Source of the DNA: Asterionellopsis glacialis
Taxonomy: Eukaryota; Bacillariophyta; Plagiogrammaphyceae; Rhaphoneidales; Asterionellopsidaceae
Assembly: GCA_014885115.2 (NCBI GenBank)
Contig: WKLE02000552.1
Span: forward strand, 27,898 to 69,115
Direction: 5' to 3'
DNA: 41,218 nt
Shown in pieces: positions 9,433 through 19,904 of this stretch (the stretch's first letter is position 1; every line of letters begins with the position of its first letter). The notes beneath the pieces are model-generated. The model made no database searches, was not told the DNA's origin, and saw only the letters and a list, made by a program, of their open reading frames with translations. A program made the translations under genes and the position numbers.

Positions 9433-11466
9433 ATGTTGCGTTCAACTTTCTTACCACCCACCCGTCGCTTGTTACGCCAATCAGTTGGGAGTTCAACATC
9501 AGCACTTGTAGACCGTGGAATCGTTTGCTATCTATCAACAGAAACTCGTGATATTTCTTCTCCAGACTGGTTGTCTACTTTAAAAGAAAATCTACCTGAT
9601 ACCGTGGTTGTAACTACGAATGTGTATGAATGCGATAGACATGGGCGAGGTGAATCATTCCATGCAAGCGACCCCCCAAAGGCAGTTGTAACACCTACAT
9701 CTCTTGATGAAGTTGTTGGAATTGTGAATATTTGTCGAGAAAATCATATTCCGATTGTTCCGTTTGGAACGGGTACCTCCCTAGAGGGGCATGTGGCTTG
9801 TTTACAAGGGGGGATAAGTCTTGACATGAGCAAGTTCACCGATATTGCAATTGATGATGATGATGGAATTCTTCCGGATGCTTATGCTACTGTTGGTGCT
9901 GGGGTAACAAGAAATTCATTAAATGAAGCCCTTCGGTAAGGAACAACATTCGTGGGTACAGTATATTACAACTACTCTCCTACGACTATTTGTTCTTCAG
10001 TACCAACCCATACATCAATCCTTGCTTTCTACTTTTTTACTGTAGGCATACTGGAATGCAATTTGTCGTTGACCCTGGTGCTGATGCTTCTATCGGTGGT
10101 AAGTTTAATATTCACCATGTGTATTTTGGAGAAGGTCAAGAACTTTGAAACTGATTTCTTTATTTGTTCCCCATGAACAGGAATGGTAGCTTGTGGAGCA
10201 TCTGGTACAACAGCTACAAAGTACGGCACTATGCGTGAAAATATTCTTGGTCTCGAATGTATTTTGCCGGATGGATCTGTGGCCCGGTGCGGAACAAAAG
10301 CACTAAAATCTTCTGCAGGCTATGATTTAACTTCACTCATGACAGGATCAGAAGGAACCCTTGGAATTGTAAGTCATACAACTGCTGGCTTCTCTTCATG
10401 ATTTTAAGATTTGTAAGAATACTTCCTTCTAGTAGAGAGCGCAGTAGCTACAAAAACAGAGCATTGGCTCTAATGAGAGCGAAATCCAGATTCTAACCAT
10501 GTCCTATCTTTTTTCCCTGGTTGTAGATTACACAGGTAACTGTAAAGTTACAACCGATCCCCTCTTTTGTCGTGTCAGCTGTATGTGCATTTGACGATTT
10601 GCACGATGCCGCTGCTGCAGTGGCTACCTTGAAATTGTGTGGTGTAGATGCTGCTCGATGTGAGCTACTTGATAAAACTAGCGTTAATGCCTTCAATCAG
10701 TATGTGGCCTCACATAAAGATTCAGTTGGTGATGCTGAGATCATGGATGAGAAGCCAACCTTGTTTTTGGAGTTTCATGGTGGAAGTGATGCTGCTGTCC
10801 AGGAACAGGTTTCCCTGGCTGAAATGATATGCACAGAAGATCATGGTGGATCCAACTTTCGATTCACGTCCTGCGAGGAAGAACGAAAGGCATTGTGGTC
10901 AGCACGTCACAATCTATACTACGCCAGTCTTGCCTTGCGTCCTGGTTCTAAGGGTGCTTTGATTACAGATGCATGTGTGCCACTATCGAAATTCGCGGAT
11001 ATCATCAGTGCTACCGTGAAAGATGTACAAGATTTAGGAGTGACAGGCCCTTGTTTCGGTCACGCTGGCGATGGTAACTTCCACTGTATCTTATCCATGG
11101 TCGAAGGTGATTCAGAAGATTACACAAATCGACTTCATCAGGTTAATGACAATTTGATTCGTAGAGCATTGGATGCTGGAGTAAGTACCCAGAATTTTAC
11201 AACCTATCCTGTTATGGCCTGAAGATATTATTCACAAGCGTTTTGACTCTCGTTGTCGCATCACAACCTAATACTCATGATGTTCTATACAATTTATCTT
11301 GCTCATCTTTAAGGGGACCTGTACTGGAGAGCACGGAGTAGGATATGGGAAAATCAAATATCTCGAGTCACAGTATGGACCTGGAGGTGTGCATATGATG
11401 CGTCTAGTGAAACAAGGCATAGATCCACTTAACATAATGAACCCAGGCAAAATCATTCCTCTATAG
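9433..11466 (+). CDS. FAD-dependent D-lactate dehydrogenase, mitochondrial
   Basis: Five exons: 9433-9935, 10046-10098, 10181-10368, 10527-11180, 11314-11466; introns of 110, 82, 158 and 133 bp; 516 aa. It oxidises D-lactate to pyruvate and passes electrons to cytochrome c or quinone (DLD/GlcD family, the step that clears D-lactate from the methylglyoxal pathway). Evidence: a basic Arg/Ser-rich presequence ([16 protein letters not shown]) typical of mitochondria; FAD-binding [40 protein letters not shown] and [20 protein letters not shown]-terminal [11 protein letters not shown] with metal-binding His; and [15 protein letters not shown] near the end, rebuilt by the last splice. Exon 2 is only 53 bp. 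Glycolate or D-2-hydroxyglutarate dehydrogenase are close relatives, so the substrate call is a little less certain than the family. Confidence 0.92.
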
Positions 11467-11734
11467 TTAGTTGGAATACAATCTGGGAATCTTTCCACAT
11501 CATATGTTGTAAAGCAGTGCATGCAATGGGACCTTATAAGTTGTACTTTGTGACAAGCCATTTGCTGTGCACGGCTACGCGTGAAAGGATTTGAAAGCTC
11601 AGACGTTGGAACAAGTAGTCACACATATTGAATGAAGTAAGCACACAATTCATATAATCGGATTCTTTTTTGTATGTCCCAAAATATTGTATTTCCTTTA
11701 AATGATTACTTTTCAAGGTAAGGTTCAAGTCCGT

Positions 11735-13321
11735 TCAAATCGGACCTGCTGCACCGTAAGGTCTATTGGTGCCCGTAGCCCCTCCCTTACCATTCCCATT
11801 GTAACCTATTGTACCCAGTGCTGGTTCCTGCTTAATTCGTTTCCGTTTTTCAGTAGGGATATCTTCTCTTGTCATTGACGTATTATTGTCCTTGCGTTTA
11901 GAAGCACTTGCATGTCTTTGATCACGAACAGCATGTCCATTTCCATTTAAATGTTGTCCAGGATGTCTCAGCTGATTCGTGGCAGTTGCATTACCAGCGG
12001 CGTGGTGATTATTAATTGTATGTGGTGATGACAACATTATTTTTGCTTTTTGATGTCTTTGAAATTGTTCCCACAATGACATTTGTCTTCGGAAGGATTC
12101 ACGCAAAATCTCCCATCGTCTTTTAGAATCTATGCGATAATATCTTCGTCCGTCAACTTCATGTCGACAAAAAGCTTTCCCCATGAACGATTCATAGAAT
12201 TTTTCTGCAACTTCATTTTTTGGACAATGCACTCCAATACATTGTGTACCATATCGAATTGATGTTAATAATATATGGCAAAATAATAGAGAGGCAATGC
12301 CTTTGAATTCTGCCATCTTTGGGAACTCTGCAGTATCCGGTAAGTCAAGTCGCCGTATAACTTCTGGATTTAGGAGTGGTGACAATCGTATACCTCGGAT
12401 CAGTGTCACACGGACACGTTCATCACGTTTTAATTGATGATCATACAAATCTACTATATTCCGTTCAAAGTAGGCTACACCCAACATGTCACCTCGACTT
12501 GTAATTAAATTGATCATTTCACATCCTGGTTCGACCAAATGACATCGCTTGACCCACCAATCAGACCATTCTGGACTTGAATATGATAAAACTTTATCAA
12601 AGTCCCACCATGATCCAATGGTAGCTGAAAATATTTGATTCGTTCGTGATACTGATGCCTTGATGACAGGATTTTGAGGATCAATGGATTTCAAATACAT
12701 TTCTTCTCCACGACTGTACGAACCCAGCAATTGACTGATTTTCACAAGGACATCTGTTGGCATGTTGTTTGGTAGCAAGGCACTCAAAACCGGTTGCAAC
12801 ACATGTTTCCTCAATGCTACACCAGCTGCAAATTCCAATGCGTAACTGAAAAATTTATCTGCCGATGCGCTTGACGCAGTAGTAGAACCTGCTGTATTAT
12901 TGCCAACACCACCACTGTCTTTACTACCTTTCTTTGCTTTAGCAACAGTCGCGCTTCTTTCTTGGTTTTGTTGAGACGATGACGACTCACTACTATTGCT
13001 TTCTGCAGTTCCACCGGGGGTAGAAGGAGCACCACCACCTGCAAAGGATAGCAACAATTCACTAGCATCTACTTCTTCTGTTGTAGCCTTGGCAGCTACC
13101 TTTTTTTTCTTGTCATCTTCCGGATTACGAGTCATCGATGTAGGACCACCGCCTCGTTGCTGCGAACCTGGGCCATTTGGTGTTGCCGTTGTTGATGCTC
13201 CACCCACTCCTGTTCCGAACCCCCCTCTTCTCTTTTCAGGACGCCACGCATTGTGATATTGACCCTGCAACCTTGCTGCCCCCTTTTTTGTGGATTTTCC
13301 AGCATCGGGAACCGACGACAT
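11735..13321 (-). CDS. probable nuclear protein with GNAT-like core, unknown function
   Basis: Single exon, 528 aa. Residues 1-150 are low complexity (Gly/Ser/Thr/Lys). A folded region follows (about 155-415) with WWDFDKVLSYSSPEWSDWW, RVTLIRGIRLSPLLN, FKGIASLLFCHILLTSIRYG, IGVHCPKNEVAEKFYESFMG and an aromatic-rich segment. The order strand-RGIRL, helix beginning KGIASLL, then NEVAEKFYESFMG resembles a GNAT acetyltransferase core with its C-terminal N...A..FY...G motif, but the acetyl-CoA loop (Q/RxxGxG/A) is not clear. The tail is Gln/His/Asn-rich, with KRKRIKQEP near residue 493 as a likely nuclear localisation signal. I do not recognise the family. A chromatin or RNA-linked role is speculation. 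It faces the J-domain gene head to head across about 1 kb. Confidence 0.75.
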   Translation of the reverse strand: MSSVPDAGKSTKKGAARLQGQYHNAWRPEKRRGGFGTGVGGASTTATPNGPGSQQRGGGPTSMTRNPEDDKKKKVAAKATTEEVDASELLLSFAGGGAPSTPGGTAESNSSESSSSQQNQERSATVAKAKKGSKDSGGVGNNTAGSTTASSASADKFFSYALEFAAGVALRKHVLQPVLSALLPNNMPTDVLVKISQLLGSYSRGEEMYLKSIDPQNPVIKASVSRTNQIFSATIGSWWDFDKVLSYSSPEWSDWWVKRCHLVEPGCEMINLITSRGDMLGVAYFERNIVDLYDHQLKRDERVRVTLIRGIRLSPLLNPEVIRRLDLPDTAEFPKMAEFKGIASLLFCHILLTSIRYGTQCIGVHCPKNEVAEKFYESFMGKAFCRHEVDGRRYYRIDSKRRWEILRESFRRQMSLWEQFQRHQKAKIMLSSPHTINNHHAAGNATATNQLRHPGQHLNGNGHAVRDQRHASASKRKDNNTSMTREDIPTEKRKRIKQEPALGTIGYNGNGKGGATGTNRPYGAAGPI

Positions 13322-14363
13322 GATGGTTCGGCACCAAAAGGTATTCTACACAGAGAGAGATATTCTTCGCTATTCTCTTGTAGAAAGAGATCTTGATGTG
13401 CTTGTACTGGGCTCTCAAAGATATAGACGAGTCAACTCTGTGAAGACTCAAGAGAGAAAGAGAGAGTGGTGGAAGGTGCGATTAGAGTTCCCGAACCGCA
13501 GAACCGCAATAGACACGCTGTTTTGTCCTACAACCATACCAGTTTCTGCATGTAATGCTGCAAAAGTTGGAATGTGTTTTGGTAAGACTAACTGCAACAG
13601 CATGCAATTCGCGTAGAGTTTTACAAGCTAATCATGGTACAAGATATAAGATTTCGCACTTGAAAGAGGTAGCAATCTAGTACCTGGGTACAGCAGGACT
13701 ACAATTTACAGTACAGTACAGTGCATGTTCATGAGCAGTGAATGGTAAAAATCATACAGGGTACCAACCCAAATGCATAAGATATGAATACGTTAGTCTA
13801 CAGGACTATTCGTATCAGCGATAGTCAAAGGAGACAATTAGTATGCAGTACTGTATGTAGTTTCCTACTACCATTCCTGTACCAGATACAATGGAGGAGC
13901 GTCTTCAGTACAGCTATAGGATACCAGTATTAATAAAGGTAGTTGGACCTACTGACTTATGGTAAGTTTTCGATCGTGAACCTCACGTCATGAGTCTTGG
14001 GCGGGCTGGCTCGTCATCTTATGCAAAAAATCTGGCGTGTCGAGTGTAACAGGTGTATAATAACATTTCTTGAGATACTGACGGACAGTCTGACAGAACA
14101 CGATCAACGGTACGTTTTTCTGATTTGCCACTTGAACCGCGCAACTTGGGGATAGATTATGCGCATGTCGTCTTTCTGTCTCCACCAGTTGTTTCAGAAA
14201 AAAACACCCGCCCAAGGCGATCGTTCCGTCCGTTTTTTCTGTTTTGAGGCGACGACAGCACAGACAGTGATGTGTTCGTCAGTGTTTTTTTTTTTTTTCC
14301 ATTCTGATTGCTGNNNNNNNNNNNNNNNNNNNGAATCAACAACTACAGTGTTCAACTGTCACC
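13322..14363. promoter_or_regulatory. divergent intergenic region with assembly gap
   Basis: 1042 bp between two divergent starts. 13680-13950 is crowded with short words such as GTACCTGGGTAC (13680-13691), CAGTACAGTACAG, CCTGTACCAG and GGTAGTTGG. An ACGTCA half-site lies near 13985. A poly(T) run is followed by 19 N at 14314-14332. No gene is supported. Confidence 0.5.
14314..14332. other. assembly gap (19 N)
   Basis: Undetermined bases immediately after a T-rich run and 31 bp before the J-domain start codon. The true length may differ; the coding region is not touched. Confidence 0.98.
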
Positions 14364-15485
14364 ATGTTGTCTCGAAACCGCATTCATCTTACCTTAGCTA
14401 TTGCTGTCTTATTTGTATGTGTTGGACCAGTAGTCCAATCATTTGTAATTCCGAATGGACAACAGAATAGTTTTGTTGCAACGGCAAGAACATTACAACC
14501 GACGTTTGTTCTTTCCGCTGCAGGAATGGGAATGGGTATGGGATCATCTACTAAAAGTAAAAAGAAAAACAAAAAGGGAGGTTCCAAAAAGAAGAAGTCT
14601 TCGACAGGTGCGGATGCAGCTCCATTTGATGCAAATGCATCACTCATGAGAATGGAAAAGGTCTACGATGAAATGGCCAAGGCTGATGCAAAAGCCATGC
14701 AAAATGATTCATCCGAAAATTATTCAGGTGATGATAAGATCATGTCAGAATATATTATTGCTGCACGTGCACCATCTGTCAAAGATGTCAAGGCTGTCAC
14801 TGATTGGGTCCCTGTCGCACAAATGGCAATGGTACGACCCTATGCTGTAGCACATGCAAGTGAGGCTATTTCATCAGATGATAACATCAAGGCTGTTATT
14901 TCACAGTACTGTCGTGAAATTGGTCAATCAGCAATCTTGGGTGCACCTGTCTTCAAGTCTGTTCCTCGCAATGCTATTGAATATAGTGTTGAATCGACAG
15001 GTTCATTTTACAAGCATGTGTACGATGTTATTATTGAAGGGAAAAATGAAGATGCCAAAAATGATCAAGTTATGACCAAGGCTGAAGCACGCAAGGTACT
15101 TGAATTGAATGATGATAATGCCAATGATGTGTCAGCCATCAAGCAGTCATATCGTAAACTATCCATGAAATTACACCCGGATCGTTTTGTGGGCGTGGAA
15201 CGGTCAGATGATGAAATTAAGGCAGCATCGGATCAATTTGCACAAGTCAAGTTGGCGTATGAAACCATGTCATCTGGTGTACGAAATTCAGGTGGGACGG
15301 GAATGTCATGGTATGAATCGTTAGGTGGTCGTGAACGTACTGATTTTTACGGACCTGTCCCACTTATGGCAAGAGATCTTTCGAAAACAATAATGGATCG
15401 TCACCAAGTCCAATCAGCGATTGTTGGTCTTGATCCAGACCTTGTCCAGTCCTTTGTTGCTCGTAACCAAGCTGCCAAAGTATAG
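14364..15485 (+). CDS. plastid-targeted J-domain (DnaJ-like) protein
   Basis: Single exon, 373 aa. The leader (residues 1-26, hydrophobic) ends VVQS|FVIPNG, a plastid-type junction with Ser at -1. A Lys-rich linker follows (residues ~53-75, KSKKKNKKGGSKKKK). The middle, about 95-235, has no domain I recognise but looks well folded (ADAKAMQNDSSENYSGDDKI, WVPVAQMAMVRPYAVAHASE). Residues about 238-300 form a J-domain with YRKLSMKLHPDRF; HPD is at 271-273, the Hsp70-stimulating tripeptide. Glycine/Phe and zinc-finger regions are absent, so it is a class III J-protein. It should recruit a plastid Hsp70 to a specific client or complex. There is another conserved-looking tail (ARDLSKTIMDRHQVQSAIVG). 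Confidence 0.85.
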   Translation: MLSRNRIHLTLAIAVLFVCVGPVVQSFVIPNGQQNSFVATARTLQPTFVLSAAGMGMGMGSSTKSKKKNKKGGSKKKKSSTGADAAPFDANASLMRMEKVYDEMAKADAKAMQNDSSENYSGDDKIMSEYIIAARAPSVKDVKAVTDWVPVAQMAMVRPYAVAHASEAISSDDNIKAVISQYCREIGQSAILGAPVFKSVPRNAIEYSVESTGSFYKHVYDVIIEGKNEDAKNDQVMTKAEARKVLELNDDNANDVSAIKQSYRKLSMKLHPDRFVGVERSDDEIKAASDQFAQVKLAYETMSSGVRNSGGTGMSWYESLGGRERTDFYGPVPLMARDLSKTIMDRHQVQSAIVGLDPDLVQSFVARNQAAKV

Positions 15486-15621
15486 GGAGAACCATGGAAA
15501 GAAAGAAGAAAAAACCAAGGAATTTTTGAAGTTTTTAAAATTAAAATAGAAAGCAATTCATACTGCTGCTGTATGGTATCACTTGCGCTGGCAAGATGTA
15601 TATTTATATTCATTCCATGAA

Positions 15622-16398
15622 TCAAATGTAACCCAGGAATTGGACACCAACTGTACGATCACGGGGACCATCAAGGTCAACTAAAAGGATTGATTGCCAT
15701 TGTCCAATAACCATTTTACCATCTACTACAGGGATACTTTCAGAGCTTCCAAGCAACATTGACAATAAATGTGAATGTGCATTTATAGGTTCTTGATCTC
15801 TCCATGCTTGCAATTGATCTGGATTGTCAATATCCCACCCATTTTCACGACATCTTTGTGCCTCTTCCTCACTTTCAGGTCGTTCATCAATATCATTATG
15901 AAAATATGTTACACCAGCCATAGCAGTTTTGGCCGATGATCTTTCATCAGGAGGTGCAAGTTCTAAAAAGTATTTTTCCATGTCTTTTGCTAATCGTGAT
16001 TCTCGTTCGTTGATTGTAATCGCAGTAGTTGTGTGACGTGAAATGACGTTCACAACTCCATTCTTCATCCCGCTTTCCTCTAAAAGTGATGTCAGTTTAG
16101 GAGTTAAATCTTCAACACTAATCCTTTGAGTTGGAGGCCCCTCCTGAGATGTCGGTATATCAACTTGATGGTAATCACAAATGGGCTTCCCAAGAGAGGA
16201 CGACATCGATGTTTTTGCCCGTTGACGACGATTCAATGAAGAAGAAGATCGTTTTGTTCCATTTGGAGGAGTGCAAAAGGCAAGATTTTTCGATTGGGCA
16301 AACTGGAAAGATGCGGCCGAAATCACATTCTGAGAAGCAAGGGCGCTAAAGGCAGTAAGCAAGGAGATACAACTGAACCTTCGAGATGTCATCTTCAT
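15622..16398 (-). CDS. YjbQ / UPF0047 family protein, plastid-type leader
   Basis: Single exon, 258 aa. The first 30 residues are a signal peptide ending SAAS|FQFAQ, a good match to the plastid presequence rule. The mature part, from about residue 68, is a complete YjbQ domain: NVISRHTTTAITINE, then VTYFHNDID, INAHSHLLSMLLGSS, KMVIGQWQSILLVDLDGPRDR and a final VGVQFLGYI. Bacterial YjbQ has weak thiamin-phosphate synthase activity, but its physiological job is unsettled. The His residues in SRHTTT and AHSHL are the presumed ligand or metal-binding residues. It is convergent with the J-domain gene, 136 bp apart, and has an ACGTC half-site about 80 bp upstream of its ATG. Confidence 0.88.
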   Translation of the reverse strand: MKMTSRRFSCISLLTAFSALASQNVISAASFQFAQSKNLAFCTPPNGTKRSSSSLNRRQRAKTSMSSSLGKPICDYHQVDIPTSQEGPPTQRISVEDLTPKLTSLLEESGMKNGVVNVISRHTTTAITINERESRLAKDMEKYFLELAPPDERSSAKTAMAGVTYFHNDIDERPESEEEAQRCRENGWDIDNPDQLQAWRDQEPINAHSHLLSMLLGSSESIPVVDGKMVIGQWQSILLVDLDGPRDRTVGVQFLGYI

Positions 16399-16636
16399 TG
16401 CGCTGTATCTTTCTCACTACTTCTATGATCAAGTGGCAATAAAGTTGCAAATTGCAAAGATCGGCCTACAAACAACGTCACAGTTTTAGAGCATTTCTTC
16501 TTGTCGTGACACATCTTCTTCGGATAATATTTATTATGAGGAGTGGTTAAAATGCTCTTTCGACGACGTACCAGGTATGGGTGTATCCCCAGGTTCTATG
16601 TAGGAGATAGTTGTGATAGATGTTATTTCTGGTTAC

Positions 16637-16799
16637 TTATGGTCTGCAATATTTTTATGAGTCTGCAATTTTTTTTCTTTCAAAAAATAACTAGCGTTTT
16701 TACTAGTAAATTCGAATCTCGAGTACGTGAGTCTGCAATTATTTAAACATGAAGACGCAAAAAAATTGCAGACTATAAAAAAAATTGCAGACCCCATAA
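16637..16799. repeat. foldback (MITE-like) element with TCTGCAAT arms
   Basis: Left arm 16637-16680 begins TTATGGTCTGCAAT and contains a second GTCTGCAATTTTTTTT. Right arm 16759-16799 is its imperfect inverted copy, ending ATTGCAGACCCCATAA. Each arm thus has two TCTGCAAT words separated by an A/T spacer. The centre holds GCGTTTTTACTAGTAAATTC. The structure is that of a small non-autonomous inverted-repeat element or a cruciform-forming sequence. No clear target duplication is seen and no transposase is encoded. Confidence 0.5.
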
Positions 16800-16975
16800 T
16801 TAAGAGGGGGCAATCGGAAGCTCCGAGGTAAATGTCCAAAATAATCAATACCATGCATATACTGTGTATAACAACTGTGTAACTGTTATGTATAGGCACT
16901 CTACCCTGTACTAAAATCTTCCCATCTCTCGTAACATATCTCTACTATACTACGCACTGTCAGCATTTAATTATT

Positions 16976-17020
16976 GCGTTTTTACTAGTAAATTCGACTC
17001 AAGTACGTGAGTCTGCAATT
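16976..17020 (+). repeat. second copy of foldback interior
   Basis: GCGTTTTTACTAGTAAATTC, then GTACGTGAGTCTGCAATT, repeats positions 16694-16740 with only a few changes and a 2-bp length difference. It is direct, 282 bp away, and lacks the opposite arm. Confidence 0.7.
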
Positions 17021-17224
17021 TTTCGGCGCGACGGACCCACGTCATGATGTTGAAACAAAAAAGAAAAAATAAGCACTTCGAAAAAACAATAGAATTTCAA
17101 AAATTCCGACGGGGAGATGACATGTCAGTGCGATCGTAAAACGTTCTTTATTTATTCTTTGTTTCTAGAGGACTTAGTCAAGGACCATCCGTAGTTTCGA
17201 GGTCATCTTATGGATCATTGAACA

Positions 17225-19062
17225 ATGATTAGGTATCAAACCCAGCGGGCTGGAATGAAAAGAAAGCGAAGTGTCCATCCTCAAAAGACAACAATGTCAG
17301 TTTTCTTGCTCATTGTTGTGTCTTTGAGTTTCATCGGGTCTTCTTGTTCTGTTGCTGATGCGGTGCATTCGTCTCGATGGATAAATTCGTATAGTAAACT
17401 TATATCATGGGATGGGCTGACAAATCTTGGTGATTTCAACCAGACGATCGATCACCTTAAGGTAGACCAATCCCTTTCAGTCTTGCCGGACATAATTGGA
17501 CGGAAGCGACAACGAATAGGCAGGCTATGGGAAGTTATGGATTTAGTAAGTTTACCGTGTTTTAAATTTCGAGGGGGTGCAACAGAACCACGGAAACTTT
17601 CTAAAACACTGTCAAGGGAGAACGCAACGTTTCCAGCCTTGAATAGTCTAGACTCATTCCTTGGTCAATTGGTAACCCTTTTGGGGTGGTTCGTTGCGTT
17701 TCAAAGTGTCGGTACTTTTGTTATGAACAACGATCATGCTTATTTAGATGAGGTATGCATGGGTTTTACCAAGATTGGCACATAACACAATTGTGGTAAA
17801 CTGACACCAACTTTTTTAAATTTTAACATTTACAGATGGCCTCCAAATTTCTCAGCCCTGAAACGGCAAAAGCTGTCCAAACTGTTCGTAAGATTATCAC
17901 TCGATTTCCAGATCACGGCGTAGAGACCGATATTTTCTCACAGTATTCACCAAAAGAGATCACAGCCTCAATATGGGCATTGTCTAGATTGCAGCAAGCA
18001 GCCACTCGTCACGAACTAGCTAACTCTGCGTCGGCGCAGAATGATAGTGCCGTAATCGATCCCAAACTGGTGGAGGATTTAGCACACTATGCTGTGTTTG
18101 CAACTGCTGCATACGGGTGGAAGGGTGCTCTCGCATTCCGTGGAAAAATTCATATGGGAGGTAATCTTGAAGCGGTCCTTGCAAAGACCGGTGTGGATCG
18201 TGATCACTTGATTTCTGCACACTGGGCGTCGCGCACACACCGACCTGTCTACTTCATGGTCAAAGATGTGTCACGTCGCAAGCTAGTTCTATGCATCCGG
18301 GGGACGCTATCAGCTCGCGACGTTCTTACTGATTTGTGTTGTACGGCCGAAGACTTTGTACCCCATGGCTACCATGAGAATAATAGTGGAGAGACGCAAC
18401 ATGTCAGTCGTGCCCATCATGGAATGTTGGAAGCAGCAAGAGCAGTTGATCGGATGACCCGAAGGACTGTTGCTGCCCAGATGTCTGCAAATCCAGATTA
18501 TGGTTTAGTCTTAGTTGGTCATTCTCTCGGTGGAGGCGTAGCCGCAGTGCTTGGAACATTATGGCAAGAAGTGTTTCCCAATCTCATGGTGTTTGCGTAT
18601 GGATGTCCATGTGTTGGTCCACTGAATACCAAGCCAACAGATAATATGAATATTGTGTCTGTTGTAGGTGAAGGCGACCCATTTTCATGTCTAAGTCTTG
18701 GCCATATTGCCGATGTATCTGCAGCCCTTTCGCGCCTATGCGATGACCAAGAATTAAGAAACGCCATTTTGGATAGAACGCAGGGGCGTCTCGACGAAAT
18801 GGACGAAAAGAACATCTCCTGGTGTGCTACCGAAATGGAAAAGCTAAGAGACCACATGCAGGGTGAAAAATTCTTTCCATCGGGAAGGATTTTGCATGTG
18901 GCTTTTGGACCAAGTAAAAATATATCTCTACGTCAAGTCTCAGCTGACTTTTTCAGGGATTTGCCACTACATCCTCGTATGTTCGATCTTACTCGCCATG
19001 TCCCTGGTCGCTACGAAGAAGCATTGGCTCGCTTGCGGGCAGGTACTTCATTCAATTGCTGA
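17225..19062 (+). CDS. class 3 lipase, sn-1-type diacylglycerol lipase-like
   Basis: Two exons: 17225-17752 and 17836-19062, intron 83 bp in phase 0; 584 aa. It should hydrolyse an acyl ester of a glycerolipid. The alpha/beta-hydrolase domain starts near residue 260 (EDLAHYAVFATAAYGWKG). It includes LVLCIRGTLSARDVLTDL and the nucleophile elbow GLVLVGHSLGGG with Ser406. VVGEGDPFSCLSLGH is the likely acid Asp region, and RHVPGRYEEAL near the C-terminus is the likely catalytic His. M24 (MSVFLLIVVSLSFIGSS) begins a signal peptide or anchor, and an internal hydrophobic stretch lies near 148-165, so the enzyme probably acts at or within the endomembrane system. The region between leader and lipase domain is unlike anything I know. 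Confidence 0.88.
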
Positions 19063-19904
19063 CATAGCAGGCCCCGCTCTGATTGCACTTCGCGTTTACG
19101 CTCTCATACGTCTGGGCCATGATATGCAGAAAGTTGGAGATAGCTATCAGTGAGGAGTTAACTCTTCAGTTGCCGCAGCCAACAATAAGTACATACCTGC
19201 AACTTCTGCATAGAAAATATAGCGAGCAAACTGAAGCGTATTGCTTAAATGCAAGATTTAGAAGTACAGCAGATGAGAACATGAGGTGTAAAATTTGAGA
19301 TTACATCAAATCCTAACCAAATTTAGAATCAGATCCAGCGGCTTGTCACTTCAAATAAAAATCAACGAGGAGTACCAACAGACAGTACAAATAATCGCAA
19401 AAAATGGCATCAACGCATGTTGTTTTATGAATATGCTATAGTATGCACACGGGTATTCTACTGTACGCAAAAGGTAAGTGCGCAATCGGATCTCAACGGA
19501 GAGTCGTGTTGGACTAGGTGACAATGGTTCGACAAGGGATATACAGCTAAATGTAGTGGAACCTGGTAGAATAGGTAATTGCCTGAAAATTTCAAATCTA
19601 CAAGAAACACTGGTATGTATGCTCGAAAAGCAAAGAATCACGTTAGGATAGGTAATTGCCTGAAAATTTCAAATCTACAAGAAACACTGGTATGTATGCT
19701 CGAAAAGCAAAGAATCACGTTAGGATCATTGTCTATTCTGTGGGCAAAGCATCTGCCTCAAATTTCGTGTAAGCTTCTTCTCACAAAAATAAGATAGCAA
19801 AAGACAACTTGAAACTGCTTTTCCTTTCAAGCTCTTGTAGAATCTCATCGTTTCAAAGAAAAGACAAAGAGACTTCGAAGCGAAACAAGACAGACCTCAT
19901 TATT
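19063..19904. other. intergenic, about 840 bp, with tandem duplication
   Basis: Contains the exact 77-bp tandem duplication at 19571-19724 and otherwise unremarkable AT-rich DNA. It must also hold the promoter of the truncated GTPase, if that gene is expressed. Confidence 0.5.
19571..19724 (+). repeat. perfect tandem duplication, 2 x 77 bp
   Basis: Unit 1 19571-19647 and unit 2 19648-19724 start ATAGGTAATTGCCTGAAAAT and end AATCACGTTAGG. I found no mismatch between the two, which implies a recent duplication or ongoing homogenisation. It is non-coding and lies 180 bp upstream of the truncated GTPase. Confidence 0.95.

Larger units (their letters stand above)
16399..17224. promoter_or_regulatory. 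divergent intergenic region carrying a foldback repeat
   Basis: 826 bp between YjbQ (-) and the lipase (+). It holds the inverted-repeat element at 16637-16799, a second partial copy of its interior at 16976-17020, GTACCAGGTA at 16568-16577, ACGTCA half-sites near 16476 and 17039, and GAGATGACATGTCA near 17115. Confidence 0.55.

Noticed and set aside
13988..14215. Minus-strand frame of 75 codons near the assembly gap
   Set aside because: No ATG that makes sense, no family resemblance, and it adjoins undetermined bases.
19571..19724. Repeat pair as a CRISPR-like or satellite array
   Set aside because: Only two directly abutting 77-bp units without spacers in a eukaryotic genome; a plain tandem duplication.
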